DNA from: Pomphorhynchus laevis
Lineage: Eukaryota; Acanthocephala; Palaeacanthocephala; Echinorhynchida; Pomphorhynchidae
Reading direction: 5' to 3'
NCBI GenBank assembly: GCA_012934845.2
Contig: WNNJ02000567.1
Span: 62,001 to 126,000 of the forward strand
DNA: 64,000 nt
In this document: positions 36,020 to 46,149 of the stretch, one piece after another
Layout: the number at the start of each line of letters is the position of its first letter
How positions within the stretch are numbered: the stretch's first letter is position 1
The notes under the pieces: model-generated
Told to the model about the DNA's origin: nothing
The model's input: only the letters and a program-made list of their open reading frames with translations
Databases searched by the model: none
Translations under genes and position numbers: made by a program

Positions 36020-36079
36020 CTCCAGTGAGAAACCGGATTCATAACAGCTCGAATCATCAATGAGTGTTGAATTACCCAT
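36020..36079 (-). CDS. Proposed CLIC-family gene, exon 1
   Basis: ATG at 36079 opens a frame MGNSTLIDDSSCYESGFSLE that reaches a good donor (CTGGAG then GTACAAG, 36019) in phase 0. Joining it to exon 2 in phase 0 gives GFSLE-RSELASN. This aligns without gaps to the first beta strand of worm EXC-4 as I remember it (LLELYVKASG; L, E, A and S agree), with almost the same distance to the first conserved Trp. The full protein would be 282 residues, in the CLIC range. The intron would be 9.0 kb, in keeping with the other two. This exon is short and could be chance. Confidence 0.45.
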
Positions 36080-36420
36080 TCAGCTGATTACATTCTACAT
36101 TTTATTTTTTATTTTTAATATCAACAGTGAACAGGCTGAACAGCCATTTGCGGCTTTGTCTTGCACTCAATTTTTTAATAAAGAAAATATTATTTTTAAA
36201 TTACAAAAACATAAGGTATGAAAAATGTCAAATCAGAACAAAAAAGTATCTTGTTCATTGTTCTAGCCCATGCACTCCTTAACCAACATAAGTTCTTCCA
36301 AAGTGGATGTAAAACGCTCGTGTGGAACGAGGGGCTTGTAAACAAGTTGATGGACAATGGGCAATAATAATTTAGTTTTAAATAATAAAATATTTTATTA
36401 ATAATAACTATCTTGATAGC
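36080..36420. other. Possible upstream region of the CLIC gene
   Basis: Lies 5' of proposed exon 1 and before the CR1-like copy. AT-rich; no TATA or initiator was assigned with confidence. Confidence 0.3.
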
Positions 36421-36439
36421 AACTACTATTTTGATAACA

Positions 36440-38225
36440 ACTACTTACAATCAATCCAGTTCCAGATCGATCCAATTCCAGATTCATCCATCGAAAAAAA
36501 GACCATCGAAACTGACCATCGAAAAAATTTCTGAGATCATAACAACTACTTACAATTTTAACAACTACTTATAACAACTACAAAAAAATCAACAAAGAAA
36601 TCAGGGCATTTAAGTCTCCAGATAGAGTGCGTTAACTAATACTGTGATGTATGGACGACGGTCAGTGTTTTATCTAGTAAAAAAGATACATTCACTGATA
36701 AAAAATTCTTCTGCGGTTTCTGTTGTGCTGAGATGTTCAGTAAGTGTTCTTCGTCGTCGAAACTCACATCAACGAACAATGACACAAAGACCGCAGTGAC
36801 CTCTGGAAATTCAGGAGCGGTGACTGCTCATGAATTGGATGCGCTCACTACCGATGATGCTGGTGATGAGTGTCGCATAGTGTCTGGTAATTTACCGATG
36901 ACTTATATATCCTCACAGAATACCTCTCTTTGTCCAAGGAACAACGTTACTGTGTTGCGACATACTGATTCGGCATTTATAGAGAGGTTGATACAGAACA
37001 TCGGCACAGCAAGTTCAGTACGGGTACATGAAATTTCACGTGTATTTATCGAAACTCTTGACAATTTTTCAATTTGCCTAGTGCTGTATCATCTTAGTTC
37101 AAACCTTCCTATAAGGTGATTAAGGAAAATCGTAGCGTTTCTAGAGACAGGTGCATTCTTTTTGCAAATATATCTGAGTCTGATTCATCTGTTGCGCAGG
37201 AACGGGTTAACGATGATATTAGTGCGGTAAGGGCAGTTATGAATAAAATATTCCATGGCAGTGATAAAGAAATAGCGAAAGAGATTGTGGTTCAAAATTT
37301 GTTCCGACTAGGCAGGAAAGCTGACAATTCGAACATACCGCGATTGTTAAAGGTTATGGTTGATACGTCTACTCAAGCTAATCATATATTTAGTCGGGCT
37401 CATAGTCTAGAAAGGAACTCGGTACGTATTATGAGATATGTCTTTTGATGATCGTGTAAAACTGAAAAATGCGAACGAAGAGCTGCACAAGCGTCTTTTA
37501 TTTGGCGAGAAGGATCTATGCATTAGAAATTTTCGAGTTCGTCGGAAGCCATTTATTCGTTGGAAACCATTGGAACTGTAGATACGTCGGTATCCTCTAA
37601 CTCGTGTGGGTATTTGATTACAGTACATGAAACAGGCAGTCAACGACGAGAAGCTTCATCTTTCATAAAAATTGCATTTACAAATGTACGTAGCGCGGTT
37701 AATAAGTTAGATGATATTAGGTATTGGATACATTGTCATGACGTCAAAGTCTTTGGAATTTGCGAAAGTTGTTTTCACTCTGACATATCTGATGGTCTGG
37801 TTCATATCCCTGAATTCGTTCTCTATATATCTGATCGTGTACGTGGACGCGGTGGTGGAGTGGCCTTATATGTGAATGTGAGTCTGACTGTTGGTTCGAC
37901 GATAAAATTCGTTGATGATCCATGCTCCGCTGAGGCACTACAATTGAGCATTATTTATTCTGGTAGTGCACTAATCACTTTACGCATAGTATATCGTGCT
38001 CCGTGCGCAGTATCGTTCGCCCTTCTTGATTTCCTTAAAAACTTATCCAAGTATCATAAATGTTGTATCTTTGGAGATTTCAACATGCATGCGTACCATT
38101 CTGATGTGCCTACTGTTGCCACAGCTGACAAATTTACGGACTCATTGTCAAATTTGTTGTATGAAGATATGTTGCTAATTCAACATATTAATAATAATAC
38201 AATTAAAAATTACAATTAGAAGGTT
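36440..38225 (+). mobile_element. CR1-like LINE, 5' half (ORF1 and endonuclease), 3'-truncated
   Basis: A plus-strand copy. The 5' UTR has the CCAGTTCCAGATC motif (about 36455-36485) found in the CR1 at 18.6-22.1 kb. ORF1 begins before 36733 with a Cys pair (FFCGFCCAEM) and continues into an RRM-like region (37116-37448: RCILFANISESD, NLFRLGRKADNS), homologous to the RCVIVTNIS block of the other copy. ORF2 starts with a clear EEP nuclease (37560-38219): FTNVRSAVNKLDDIRYW, VFGICES, GGGVALYV and IFGDFNMHAYHSD. It stops at about 38219 before RT. Two or three frame changes. A different subfamily from the pyrimidine-rich copy. Confidence 0.8.
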
Positions 38226-38299
38226 ACCTGCAAATGGGCCCTAATATAACCATTAAATGTTAAATTTAAGACTCTAATCATTAAATCCTCAACCATCTG

Positions 38300-39660
38300 T
38301 AGCGAATCCACGGCTGGTTATCCCCGAATGAATTTGTTGTCCGTGCTCGAACCGGCGAAATGCTGAGCGGGGGCTGCGAAGACACATAGATGTTGATCGC
38401 GCAAGGGATAAGCTTATCTTACATCCGATAAGTTCATATCTTATCTTACGTCGGATAAATATAATTTTTTTAAACCAATTATTTATTATCAAGCAGTACA
38501 GAATGGTTCCCGCAAATTGGCATTATTTCAACCAAACAAAACGTATGCTTCAAAATCTTCTTAAGCACTCCAATGTTTAACTGGGTGACTTCTCGTCGAT
38601 CGATCTCCCCTAATGCAGGCAGAGGACATTTTAGCGAGTGCGATACCAACTATCGTCCGAATTGAACGGATGCTTTCGCTATAAGTGAAGTTACGGCGTG
38701 AAGAAATTAGTATAGCAATCCTCTTTAGAAGGAAGGACGCGGACGGACCCATACCGCCATTTGCAGCAAAGACTACAGGGATGAAATACGCTTTCTCAAG
38801 CCTCGTAATTCGTTCGCCGTACTTGGCAATTTTCCGATGCTCATGACGGAGCAAGGTGACTAAATATGCATACGTCCAGTAAGGACCGCTCCGTTCTATC
38901 GCCCAAGAAACCGTTGCACCCAATATCTAGACGCGCGCATGCATCTGTAGTTGTGTTACCAACTCAATCGATACACTGCTACATACGTGAGACAGTTGGT
39001 TGGCAAGAATATCACGAATGACATTATGACGAACTGTCGGCATTCCACCAGATTGACAAACCAACGAGTGCGCGACTTCAAAGTCTTGACCACAAGAACA
39101 CTTTGAGGGAGTTTTAGATTGTCGTACACCATATATCACTGCGATTGCATCGTGAAATGTCTGTCTATTTAAAAGCTGACTAAGATTTTCGATCGGTTTG
39201 GCCGAAAGCCAGGTAGAAGCTCCTTTTGCATGCAGAGTACTCTAAGATGACAGACCAGCTGAGCAACTGAAACTTTAACTTAAGGTGTACCTCGTTTTCT
39301 CTACGAAATTGTGTAGCAATCGTATTCTGAACTCTTGCAAGCTTTTCACCAGTAAATCCTTTCAACAAAAGTCTGCACATTTTCCGCGAACAATTATACG
39401 CCACCTCAGACTCTCTAAGTGGAAATGCAATGCTATGACCTTCAAAGCGGCAAGGAAGTTGCATAATATTTTTGAGTTTCTTATTCAATTCGCTGCCAAA
39501 AATGACAGGAATCAAATGTTGACGTAGATCATACGAAATGCAATTCAACGGAGACCCCTTCAAAATGCAAGCACGCCTTAAGAAGTTCCATTGAAACTGC
39601 AATGCTTGGATAAGCGTAGTGAAAGCAACATGCGGACTCTCCTTTGCAACTTGTACCAGG
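38300..39660 (-). mobile_element. Decayed LINE C-terminal region
   Basis: Minus-strand frames in order: 39180-39602 (LIPVIFGSELNKKLKNIM, CRFEGHSIAFPLRESEVAYN), 38927-39139 (CSCGQDFEVAHSLVCQSGG, RHNVIRDILANQL), 38561-38923 (YFIPVVFAANGGMGPSASFL, SSACIRGDRS). This run matches the region after RT in a widespread invertebrate LINE family: a CxCG...HxLxCxxGG zinc-like block, RHNxxRD, then F.P.VF...GG.G.....KR. No RT is attached; the frames are shifted, so it is dead. It lies directly 3' of the intact LINE at 39.8 kb, which may have inserted into it. Confidence 0.7.
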
Positions 39661-39820
39661 TTCTGGATCGTTGACAGCCATATAAAATTAATAGAACTAA
39701 TAATCTGAGAAATTTTATTTTCCTCACTTCCGCTTGTAAGCGATGGAGGTAGAAAATACAGTCAATTTATATACAAAAATGTCAGCTTATTATTGTACTT
39801 ATCGAGCTAGTCGTCATCCA

Positions 39821-42733
39821 TCACGAGGACGAAAAGTGTGCAGAAGTTGTGGGAACGTTACGAAATGACGATATCGAATCTACTTTGCGCAAACTCCATG
39901 TAGAAAGAACTGAACATGAAAACAGATGGAGAAGGTCACAACATGAAAGTCCACAGAAACGACAGTAACAGTCAGAATTTCTTGAATGACAAGGCAACCT
40001 GATCATACAAAATTTGTCATGGTAACCATGAGTAGATATTCTCCAAACAAGCGGTCGGTTTGCATTAAATGGCATTTTCCAATTATTCTGAAGAAATACC
40101 GGAGTGTAATAAATAGCAGGATCAAGTTTTGCAACAGTAATCTGCGTATTGCTGAGATGGATCGAGAGTGCCGGTGTTATAGGCAGATTAAACGAATTTG
40201 CAAAGGTATACGCACACGATGAGAGTTGAGATAACGCTGACACTAATGTCGAAGAGGTCATGGGTGAGAGCCCTGTGATACGTTTAATATACCTCCATTG
40301 AAGCGAATCAAATTTGCGGAAATTAGCAGTAGTAAGATCAAGCCAGATCGCCTGAATACCATATGTCAATATAGGAAGGATCATCACCTTAAAGAATTTT
40401 AGGGCACCGTCGAAGGACAAATTACCTATGTTTCTGAAGGAATACATTCTTTCAGTTGCCTTGACACACTTGTTGGAAATATGTTTCGAGAATGTCCATT
40501 TCGAATTTAAAACAATACCAAGGTAGGAATACTCACAACAAAATTCAAAATTGCTATTTCGATATTGCAATGAGTCATCACCGCGTAGACGGCCACCCTT
40601 CCTGAATTTTATAGCTCGGGACTTATCTAGATTTACCACTATAAAATTTTGTGTGCAGTAGGTATCTAGACGATTCAATGACATTGTTGCTGAATCAATA
40701 TCATGAGAAAGTATGACTAAATCATCTGCATACATTATGCAGCTGGATCTACCGCTTTGACAAACAAAGAAGGGAAGGTCACTAACGAATAGCGTGAAAA
40801 GCAGCGGGCTTAAAGGATCCCCTTGTAACACCCCTCGATTTTGGATCAAGTGTTGTGACAATTGCAGTCCATCCGAAATACGAATTTCATTAGGCGACAA
40901 TATGGCTGCAAGTAGTTTTAACATTGGACCGCGTATGTGAAACTCGAAATGAAGCTTGCTTAGTAAGAGAGACCGATTCACAGAGTCAAACGCCTTTGTA
41001 AAATCAATAAATAACGCATACATGCATGAATTTGCTGCGAAACGCTGTTTTACCCTTTCTCTTAAAGTAGAAATCGCCCCAACTGTAGATCTACCTGGTC
41101 GAAATCCATATTGTTCATTCGCTATACGTGAACCACATGATCGCATAATACGACGGTGAACTAGCGAAGTCAATAGTTTATAGGCATGATTTGTTAAGGC
41201 TATTCCTCGATAAGAGTTCGTAGATAAAGGATCTGTTTTGCCTTTATACATAACTTTTATGGTCGCTTCTTTCCAGGACTTAGGAATAGGACATCCAAAC
41301 AGAATAGAATTGTAAAGCCCCAACCAGAATGGCTCTAATATATGTAGAGACTGTTTGATATGCTCTATGCATAACCCATCAGGGCCAGCCGCCTTTCTTA
41401 TCGATATAGAAAATACACAAGCTCTTAACTCCTGAAGAGTAAATGGAGAATTTAAGATCTGATCAATGTCATGATTTATTTCCGTAAAGGAGAATTGTGA
41501 AAGTAATAAAGGATACGAAGAAGAAACATATTCATTCAAGGGATCGTACAAAACAGCCCTGAAATGATTTTCCCACTTATCAAGAGGAATCTTAGATGAT
41601 AATGCAAGTTGTCTAACTTTCAACTTCCAAGGGTATATTTCAGCATCCTTTAAAATACGTTGTTCTTCGGTCTTAAAATGCTTGTCTTTCAAACAATTAA
41701 TAGAAGATCGATAGATCAACTTTAAGTCCCTATATTCCTTACTTTCGCGTGCTCTGAATGTCGGAAGTTTATGCATAGCAATGAGTTTACTACGAAGTTG
41801 ACGCAAATACAGAGGAATTTTGAATGGTGAGCACGTCGGTTTCTGAGTAGATGCAAAGCAACATTCTAAGAGTGTATCTCGAACTTCGAGGTACCTCGAA
41901 CCATCAGTACCAAGCAAATTAGTTGTAAGCGATGATAATCTAGGGTTTCTTAGATCTAGTCTACGACTCCGCTGTGAGATCGACTGTACGAGTGATGACG
42001 TCATCACATCATCAAGAATGAGCTTGAAAATGACTGGCTTATGTTTTCTGCGTAAAGACCATTTGCTTTCTAGGCATAGGCGAGCTGATGTTACTTTGCA
42101 GTTTGTAAACAAAATATCTATACAACTTCTTCCCCGATCACTTTCGTAGGACCAACCCTCACTAGGGTAGCTAAGCTGAATGCCGTACGGAGTTAACGAA
42201 TTGACAATGTGCTTTATTTTATCCGACAATGGACTACTTACATTGGCATTAAAGTCACCTGCTATAATTATAGGGTGATTTTCTGGTAGAAAGCCTATGA
42301 TATCTACTAAATCAATGTTAATGTCAGAAACATCAATAGTTGGATTGAAATAACAACCCACGATTGAAATATGTGGGGTATGAACGATAACGCTAAAATC
42401 ACTGGAGCTTGCATTCCAGGTCGAAATGATTGGCTTAACACCCACTACGATGCCTCCTATGGGACGACCTCGAATAGGGGCTTTTGCTAATTTTTCAAAT
42501 ACGTAAAAACCTTTTATGGATATCGGGTTACAGCAAAATGTCTCTGTTAATACTATGATGTCATATCCTCTTAAAAAGGAGTCAAATCCTTCAGATAAAA
42601 GCCTATCAAGACCTTCTGCATTAAAAACCAAAACCTTCACAATTGAGGCGGAATCAGAACTCTGGTTAAGAGCCCGTGAACTAGTCGGGTGTAGACCAAC
42701 AATGTTGGTCTTCACCGCGACACCATGTTCAAG
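39821..42733 (-). CDS. LINE ORF2: EEP endonuclease plus reverse transcriptase, about 970 codons
   Basis: Domain order from the N-terminus: EEP nuclease (residues about 20-235; VFNAEGL, IVLTETF, IIAGDFNANV near 152, SCIDILFTN, then a RRKHKPV version of the SDHxPV box), and RT (about 420-720; KAAGPDGLCIEHI near 442, YRGIALTN, FRPGRSTVGA, FIDFTKAFDSVNR near 572, LQGDPLSPLLFTLFV, YADDLVIL near 661). The C-terminal Cys motif is CYCRFCGLSCCDLLHLFSCS. No frame breaks were seen. The open frame begins directly after the ORF1 stop and has no ATG near its start; the first in-frame codons are CTT GAA CAT. Translation probably depends on passing or restarting at the ORF1 stop. It would copy the element's RNA by target-primed reverse transcription in the nucleus. 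Confidence 0.88.
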   Translation of the reverse strand, partial: LEHGVAVKTNIVGLHPTSSRALNQSSDSASIVKVLVFNAEGLDRLLSEGFDSFLRGYDIIVLTETFCCNPISIKGFYVFEKLAKAPIRGRPIGGIVVGVKPIISTWNASSSDFSVIVHTPHISIVGCYFNPTIDVSDINIDLVDIIGFLPENHPIIIAGDFNANVSSPLSDKIKHIVNSLTPYGIQLSYPSEGWSYESDRGRSCIDILFTNCKVTSARLCLESKWSLRRKHKPVIFKLILDDVMTSSLVQSISQRSRRLDLRNPRLSSLTTNLLGTDGSRYLEVRDTLLECCFASTQKPTCSPFKIPLYLRQLRSKLIAMHKLPTFRARESKEYRDLKLIYRSSINCLKDKHFKTEEQRILKDAEIYPWKLKVRQLALSSKIPLDKWENHFRAVLYDPLNEYVSSSYPLLLSQFSFTEINHDIDQILNSPFTLQELRACVFSISIRKAAGPDGLCIEHIKQSLHILEPFWLGLYNSILFGCPIPKSWKEATIKVMYKGKTDPLSTNSYRGIALTNHAYKLLTSLVHRRIMRSCGSRIANEQYGFRPGRSTVGAISTLRERVKQRFAANSCMYALFIDFTKAFDSVNRSLLLSKLHFEFHIRGPMLKLLAAILSPNEIRISDGLQLSQHLIQNRGVLQGDPLSPLLFTLFVSDLPFFVCQSGRSSCIMYADDLVILSHDIDSATMSLNRLDTYCTQNFIVVNLDKSRAIKFRKGGRLRGDDSLQYRNSNFEFCCEYSYLGIVLNSKWTFSKHISNKCVKATERMYSFRNIGNLSFDGALKFFKVMILPILTYGIQAIWLDLTTANFRKFDSLQWRYIKRITGLSPMTSSTLVSALSQLSSCAYTFANSFNLPITPALSIHLSNTQITVAKLDPAIYYTPVFLQNNWKMPFNANRPLVWRISTHGYHDKFCMIRLPCHSRNSDCYCRFCGLSCCDLLHLFSCSVLSTWSLRKVDSISSFRNVPTTSAHFSSS

Positions 42734-43843
42734 TCATATAGGAGTAGATGGACAGAGAGGTGACGATTCCATGGTTGAAGAAGGGTCTTCACCTCGCAGC
42801 TCAACGTGGGAGATTTCCGAACTAATCGGATTATGAGGAACAATATGAACTTGAACAATTCTGTTTTGTCGAATTCGAAACGATTTTTGTGGCTCATCGA
42901 TCCTACGCTTAATAAGCTCGGCGCGAAGAGATTTTTCCGCATCTCGTTCTGCTACGGATAGATCCGGCTTGATAAAAACTTTAGAATAATCATCATGGTG
43001 CCGAAGGGAAGGAGCTTTCGATAAAATAAGGTTTGTGAACGATGGGTTAGAGATTACCAACAGCCATGGAGGATATCTATCGTGATTGGCTGGTAAGCGA
43101 ACGAGCTTAAGAGGTGTGTTGTTGTCCGTACAACCAATTATGGATATCATTTTCTTAACACATTTTCGGTCATCATCTGAAACGGGTAGATTTTTTATAA
43201 CCACTGTCGAAGAACGTCTATTCTCCCGTTCAATCGTGCGTAATATCTCTACATTTGAAGCTCCTCTCTTGATTGCGGATGAACTTGCTAAAACTGCGCG
43301 AGTGATTTCTGAACTAATATTCTTACTCGCTACTTTCGCCCAGGTGGGAGTGTGAGAATCTACATTATCATTGATCTTGTGTTTTTGAGAGACACTGCTA
43401 GATTGTGAACTAAACTGATGAATCTGAGACTTCAGCTCTAGTATCTCACTTCTTAAAGAATTAATCGCCATTTCGTGGGTTCTGAAACGTGCAGAGGTGC
43501 ATGATCCACAATAGAAGTCACGCATAAAGAAGTCACGAGTAAGACGAGAGGGAGTTTTTATTACTGTATAGATATCACAGTTTTCAGCCGTGCACTTTAA
43601 TTCAAATGATACGAACCTACTTGAATCTTCAGAATGTGTTGAGCTAGGCAATTTACTACTAATTGGTATCTGAGAGTGAGTGCTAGAGTTAGAATCGAAT
43701 CCGTCCATGTTTGTTGTAACCGGGGCTCGATTTGTACATCTTTTGGCTGAACAATTAGTACAGAGCCTACCCGTCTTCGAGCAAACACAACTTCTGCACA
43801 CTGCCGATCCTCCGTTGCAACTGCAACAACGTAGAGACATCAA
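42734..43843 (-). CDS. LINE ORF1: Cys-rich head, PHD-like zinc region, coiled coil, RRM-like domain (369 aa)
   Basis: Starts at ATG 43843. Residues about 4-37 form a Cys-rich head (CCSCNGGSAVCRSCVCSKTG then CTNCSAKRCTN). Residues about 75-125 hold a second zinc-like set (LKCTAENC ... FYCGSC), followed by a likely coiled coil (INSLRSEILELKSQIHQF). An RRM-like region starts at about residue 210 (STVVIKNLPVSDDDRK) and ends with VFIKPDLSVAERDAEKSL. This is the usual build of a LINE RNA-binding ORF1. The final sense codons are CCT ATA, followed by TGA with C as the next base, in the same frame as ORF2. Confidence 0.85.
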   Translation of the reverse strand: MMSLRCCSCNGGSAVCRSCVCSKTGRLCTNCSAKRCTNRAPVTTNMDGFDSNSSTHSQIPISSKLPSSTHSEDSSRFVSFELKCTAENCDIYTVIKTPSRLTRDFFMRDFYCGSCTSARFRTHEMAINSLRSEILELKSQIHQFSSQSSSVSQKHKINDNVDSHTPTWAKVASKNISSEITRAVLASSSAIKRGASNVEILRTIERENRRSSTVVIKNLPVSDDDRKCVKKMISIIGCTDNNTPLKLVRLPANHDRYPPWLLVISNPSFTNLILSKAPSLRHHDDYSKVFIKPDLSVAERDAEKSLRAELIKRRIDEPQKSFRIRQNRIVQVHIVPHNPISSEISHVELRGEDPSSTMESSPLCPSTPI

Positions 43844-44110
43844 TTCAATGAAGTTTTATATAATCGAAATCTGCAGGTCCAAATTGAAGTCTGCACGTCC
43901 AAATCGAAATCTGCAAATCCAAATCGAAATTGATGTTCAATCGTTGATTGCGTTGTAAAACTTTTTGATAAAGTAAAAGTTGATGTTCGATCGTTAAAGT
44001 TGAAATTCGATCGTTGATTTCAGTTCCAGATTTCAGTTGTCCACCAAGATTATTACTTTCAGTTGTCCACTTCGTACGACCAACTTGATTTGCAAAGTGG
44101 CAGTTAGTTT

Positions 44111-46130
44111 TCGATTGTTGTATCGATCACTTATGTAGAGTAAAGGAAATATTCGAATATTGTTCTTGGTGTATGTTATTTTATTGTAATTTGTGTATGT
44201 TTTTCAGAAACCAAAATTTTTTTAAATCAAAATTATTCTATTTATTAATAGAACTAATAATAAAACTAATAATATTTATAATATTTTAATACTTATAGGC
44301 TATAGATTATTATATAACTATAATAATCTATAATGAAAATTGACCTAAAGCTAATCTATGTAAATTAGGAAGACAATTTTAACTTAATTTTACCTAATAA
44401 AAGTACAATCATTTCATGTTTAAAATGTTTAAAGTATCATGTTCAAATATAATTTTCAATTATAATAAAGTGATCATTTACCAACGAATTCAAATGATCT
44501 ATTAAGTTATAGATTGAAGCTTAGATATTCTTAAACAAATTTACTTACTTCAAATCAATTTTGTTTTTACTAAATTTAATTATTAAATTTAATTATTAAA
44601 TGTAATTACTTTTTATTTTAATAGTATTATTATAAATAGTCTTGTTAATCTAGAAACTTAAAATTTATTTTTATTACTGTCAGTTGTTAAGATGCAATTC
44701 AATTTTATGTTACTAAATTTTAAAGTTGCGATCTTAGATACGGAGGACAATATTTCTGAAGATGGCGTTGATAATCGCTTTGACTGTTTATTAGTCGACA
44801 GTGAGCAGAATAATGAAATGTAAGCTTTATTGTTTATTGCTGGTAGTTGTTAAGTTTGAATTCAATTTTATTGCCACATTTCAATGTGCTAACTAAAGAC
44901 AAATTAATAAATCTATAAAATATAGTAGATGTATTAATCATGGTTGTTTTCTCACGTAAACATTTCTTGTTATTTTATAATCAACAATTTGATTTGTAAC
45001 GATTTTTGATATTACAAATTTGACTTTAATCTGTACTTTCGAATGTTTTTTAAACTCGTGTAAATTATTGCAGCTTTTATCTATAAACAATATTTGTTAA
45101 ATTTCACTTACCTTAATTCTAGATTTTTAAAATTATTATATTTTTATAAAGTATTTTATTACATTTTTCTTGTGTACATTTTATTGCCTATAGATTTAAA
45201 AATTATAATATTATCTAAATTGCTGTAGCGTTAGTAGATCACGAAATAAACTACTTTAAATGTTTCAATTTGCATTAAACGAATGTATGTAACATCCATA
45301 TACCTACTTCGATCACGTACAAGCCAACAACTATGGTTTATTCACTTGTAATATGGTCTTCTCGTTAGCCTTTAGTAGCGGGAATAGTGAAGAGCATTTT
45401 ATGAGAGATACTTCTAAGCGATCGTCATTACTTGTCCCAGCCATATTAACTAGCATGCCAACACTAATGAGACCATCAGATGTACTCCCATCATATCCTG
45501 GATCACGAAGCTTCAAATCTCATCTCCAAATAGTGTTTAACTCCGATACGTCGGGGCAGACGATCTCCTATATTTAAATCGATTCTATTGCGGATCAATA
45601 TAATCGACTGCCGATCAATAAACGATCATATTGCTGCCGAAGATCTTGCCTGAACAAAATAAGACTAATTAATAAGTTTAATGTCGCGAACATATGTTAT
45701 TCAATCATTAAATAAAAGCGCAATTAATGTGCGAACATATGTTATTCAATCATTAAATAAAAGCGCAATTGCCTGTTGGTAGTGTGATAACTCGAATAAT
45801 TTAAGCACCTCCAACAATTTTCATTTAGATAATGGTCGAACGCCTTTTACAAATCCACTATCTCATAAACTGAATAATCTTTCTAGCATTTTCGAGGATT
45901 GTCGCGAAAATGAATAAGTAGTTTCAGTACCTGGTTGAAGAGTAAGAATTCATAAAGTTGAAACAATCTCCGATCACCGTTTTAATTTACAAATCGTTAA
46001 AAGCCTTTCTAACCATTACAACATTCTTTCAACGCATAAAGAATTTCTGATAAATTTCATCAACAAGCGGCACTTACTTTCGTTCAAAAAATACCCGTAT
46101 TTAGGGCCTATAAGACGCATTAAATTCCAA
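44111..46130. other. AT-rich intergenic DNA
   Basis: No supported gene. A direct repeat of about 45 bp (GCGAACATATGTTATTCAAT...) lies at 45686-45775. A patch near 45450-45580 has a faint likeness to 5S internal sequence, which I rejected. Confidence 0.5.
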
Positions 46131-46149
46131 ACTCTAACGAGTTCATCGG

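Larger units (their letters stand above)
39700..44110 (-). mobile_element. Nearly intact two-ORF LINE (EEP endonuclease type)
   Basis: The best preserved LINE here. The 5' UTR (about 43855-44100) has short direct repeats of a TCCAAATCGAAATCTGCA unit. ORF1 (42734-43843) and ORF2 (39821-42715) are both open and in the same frame. The 3' UTR lies below 39821; the exact end was not fixed. All LINE catalytic motifs are present, so it could be recent. A relative lies at 2.1-3.1 kb. Confidence 0.85.

Noticed and set aside
38289-38492. Possible tRNA-like or SINE head near 38300 (CGAATCCACGGCTGG)
   Set aside because: No A box at the right spacing and no cloverleaf could be drawn.
45440-45590. Minus strand looks like the middle of a 5S rRNA (GATCGTCTG, CGGAGTTAA, GATGGGAG)
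   Set aside because: Spacing between the blocks is wrong by several bases and the 5' and 3' ends of 5S rRNA are missing. At most a distant 5S-derived relic; a covariance search would decide.
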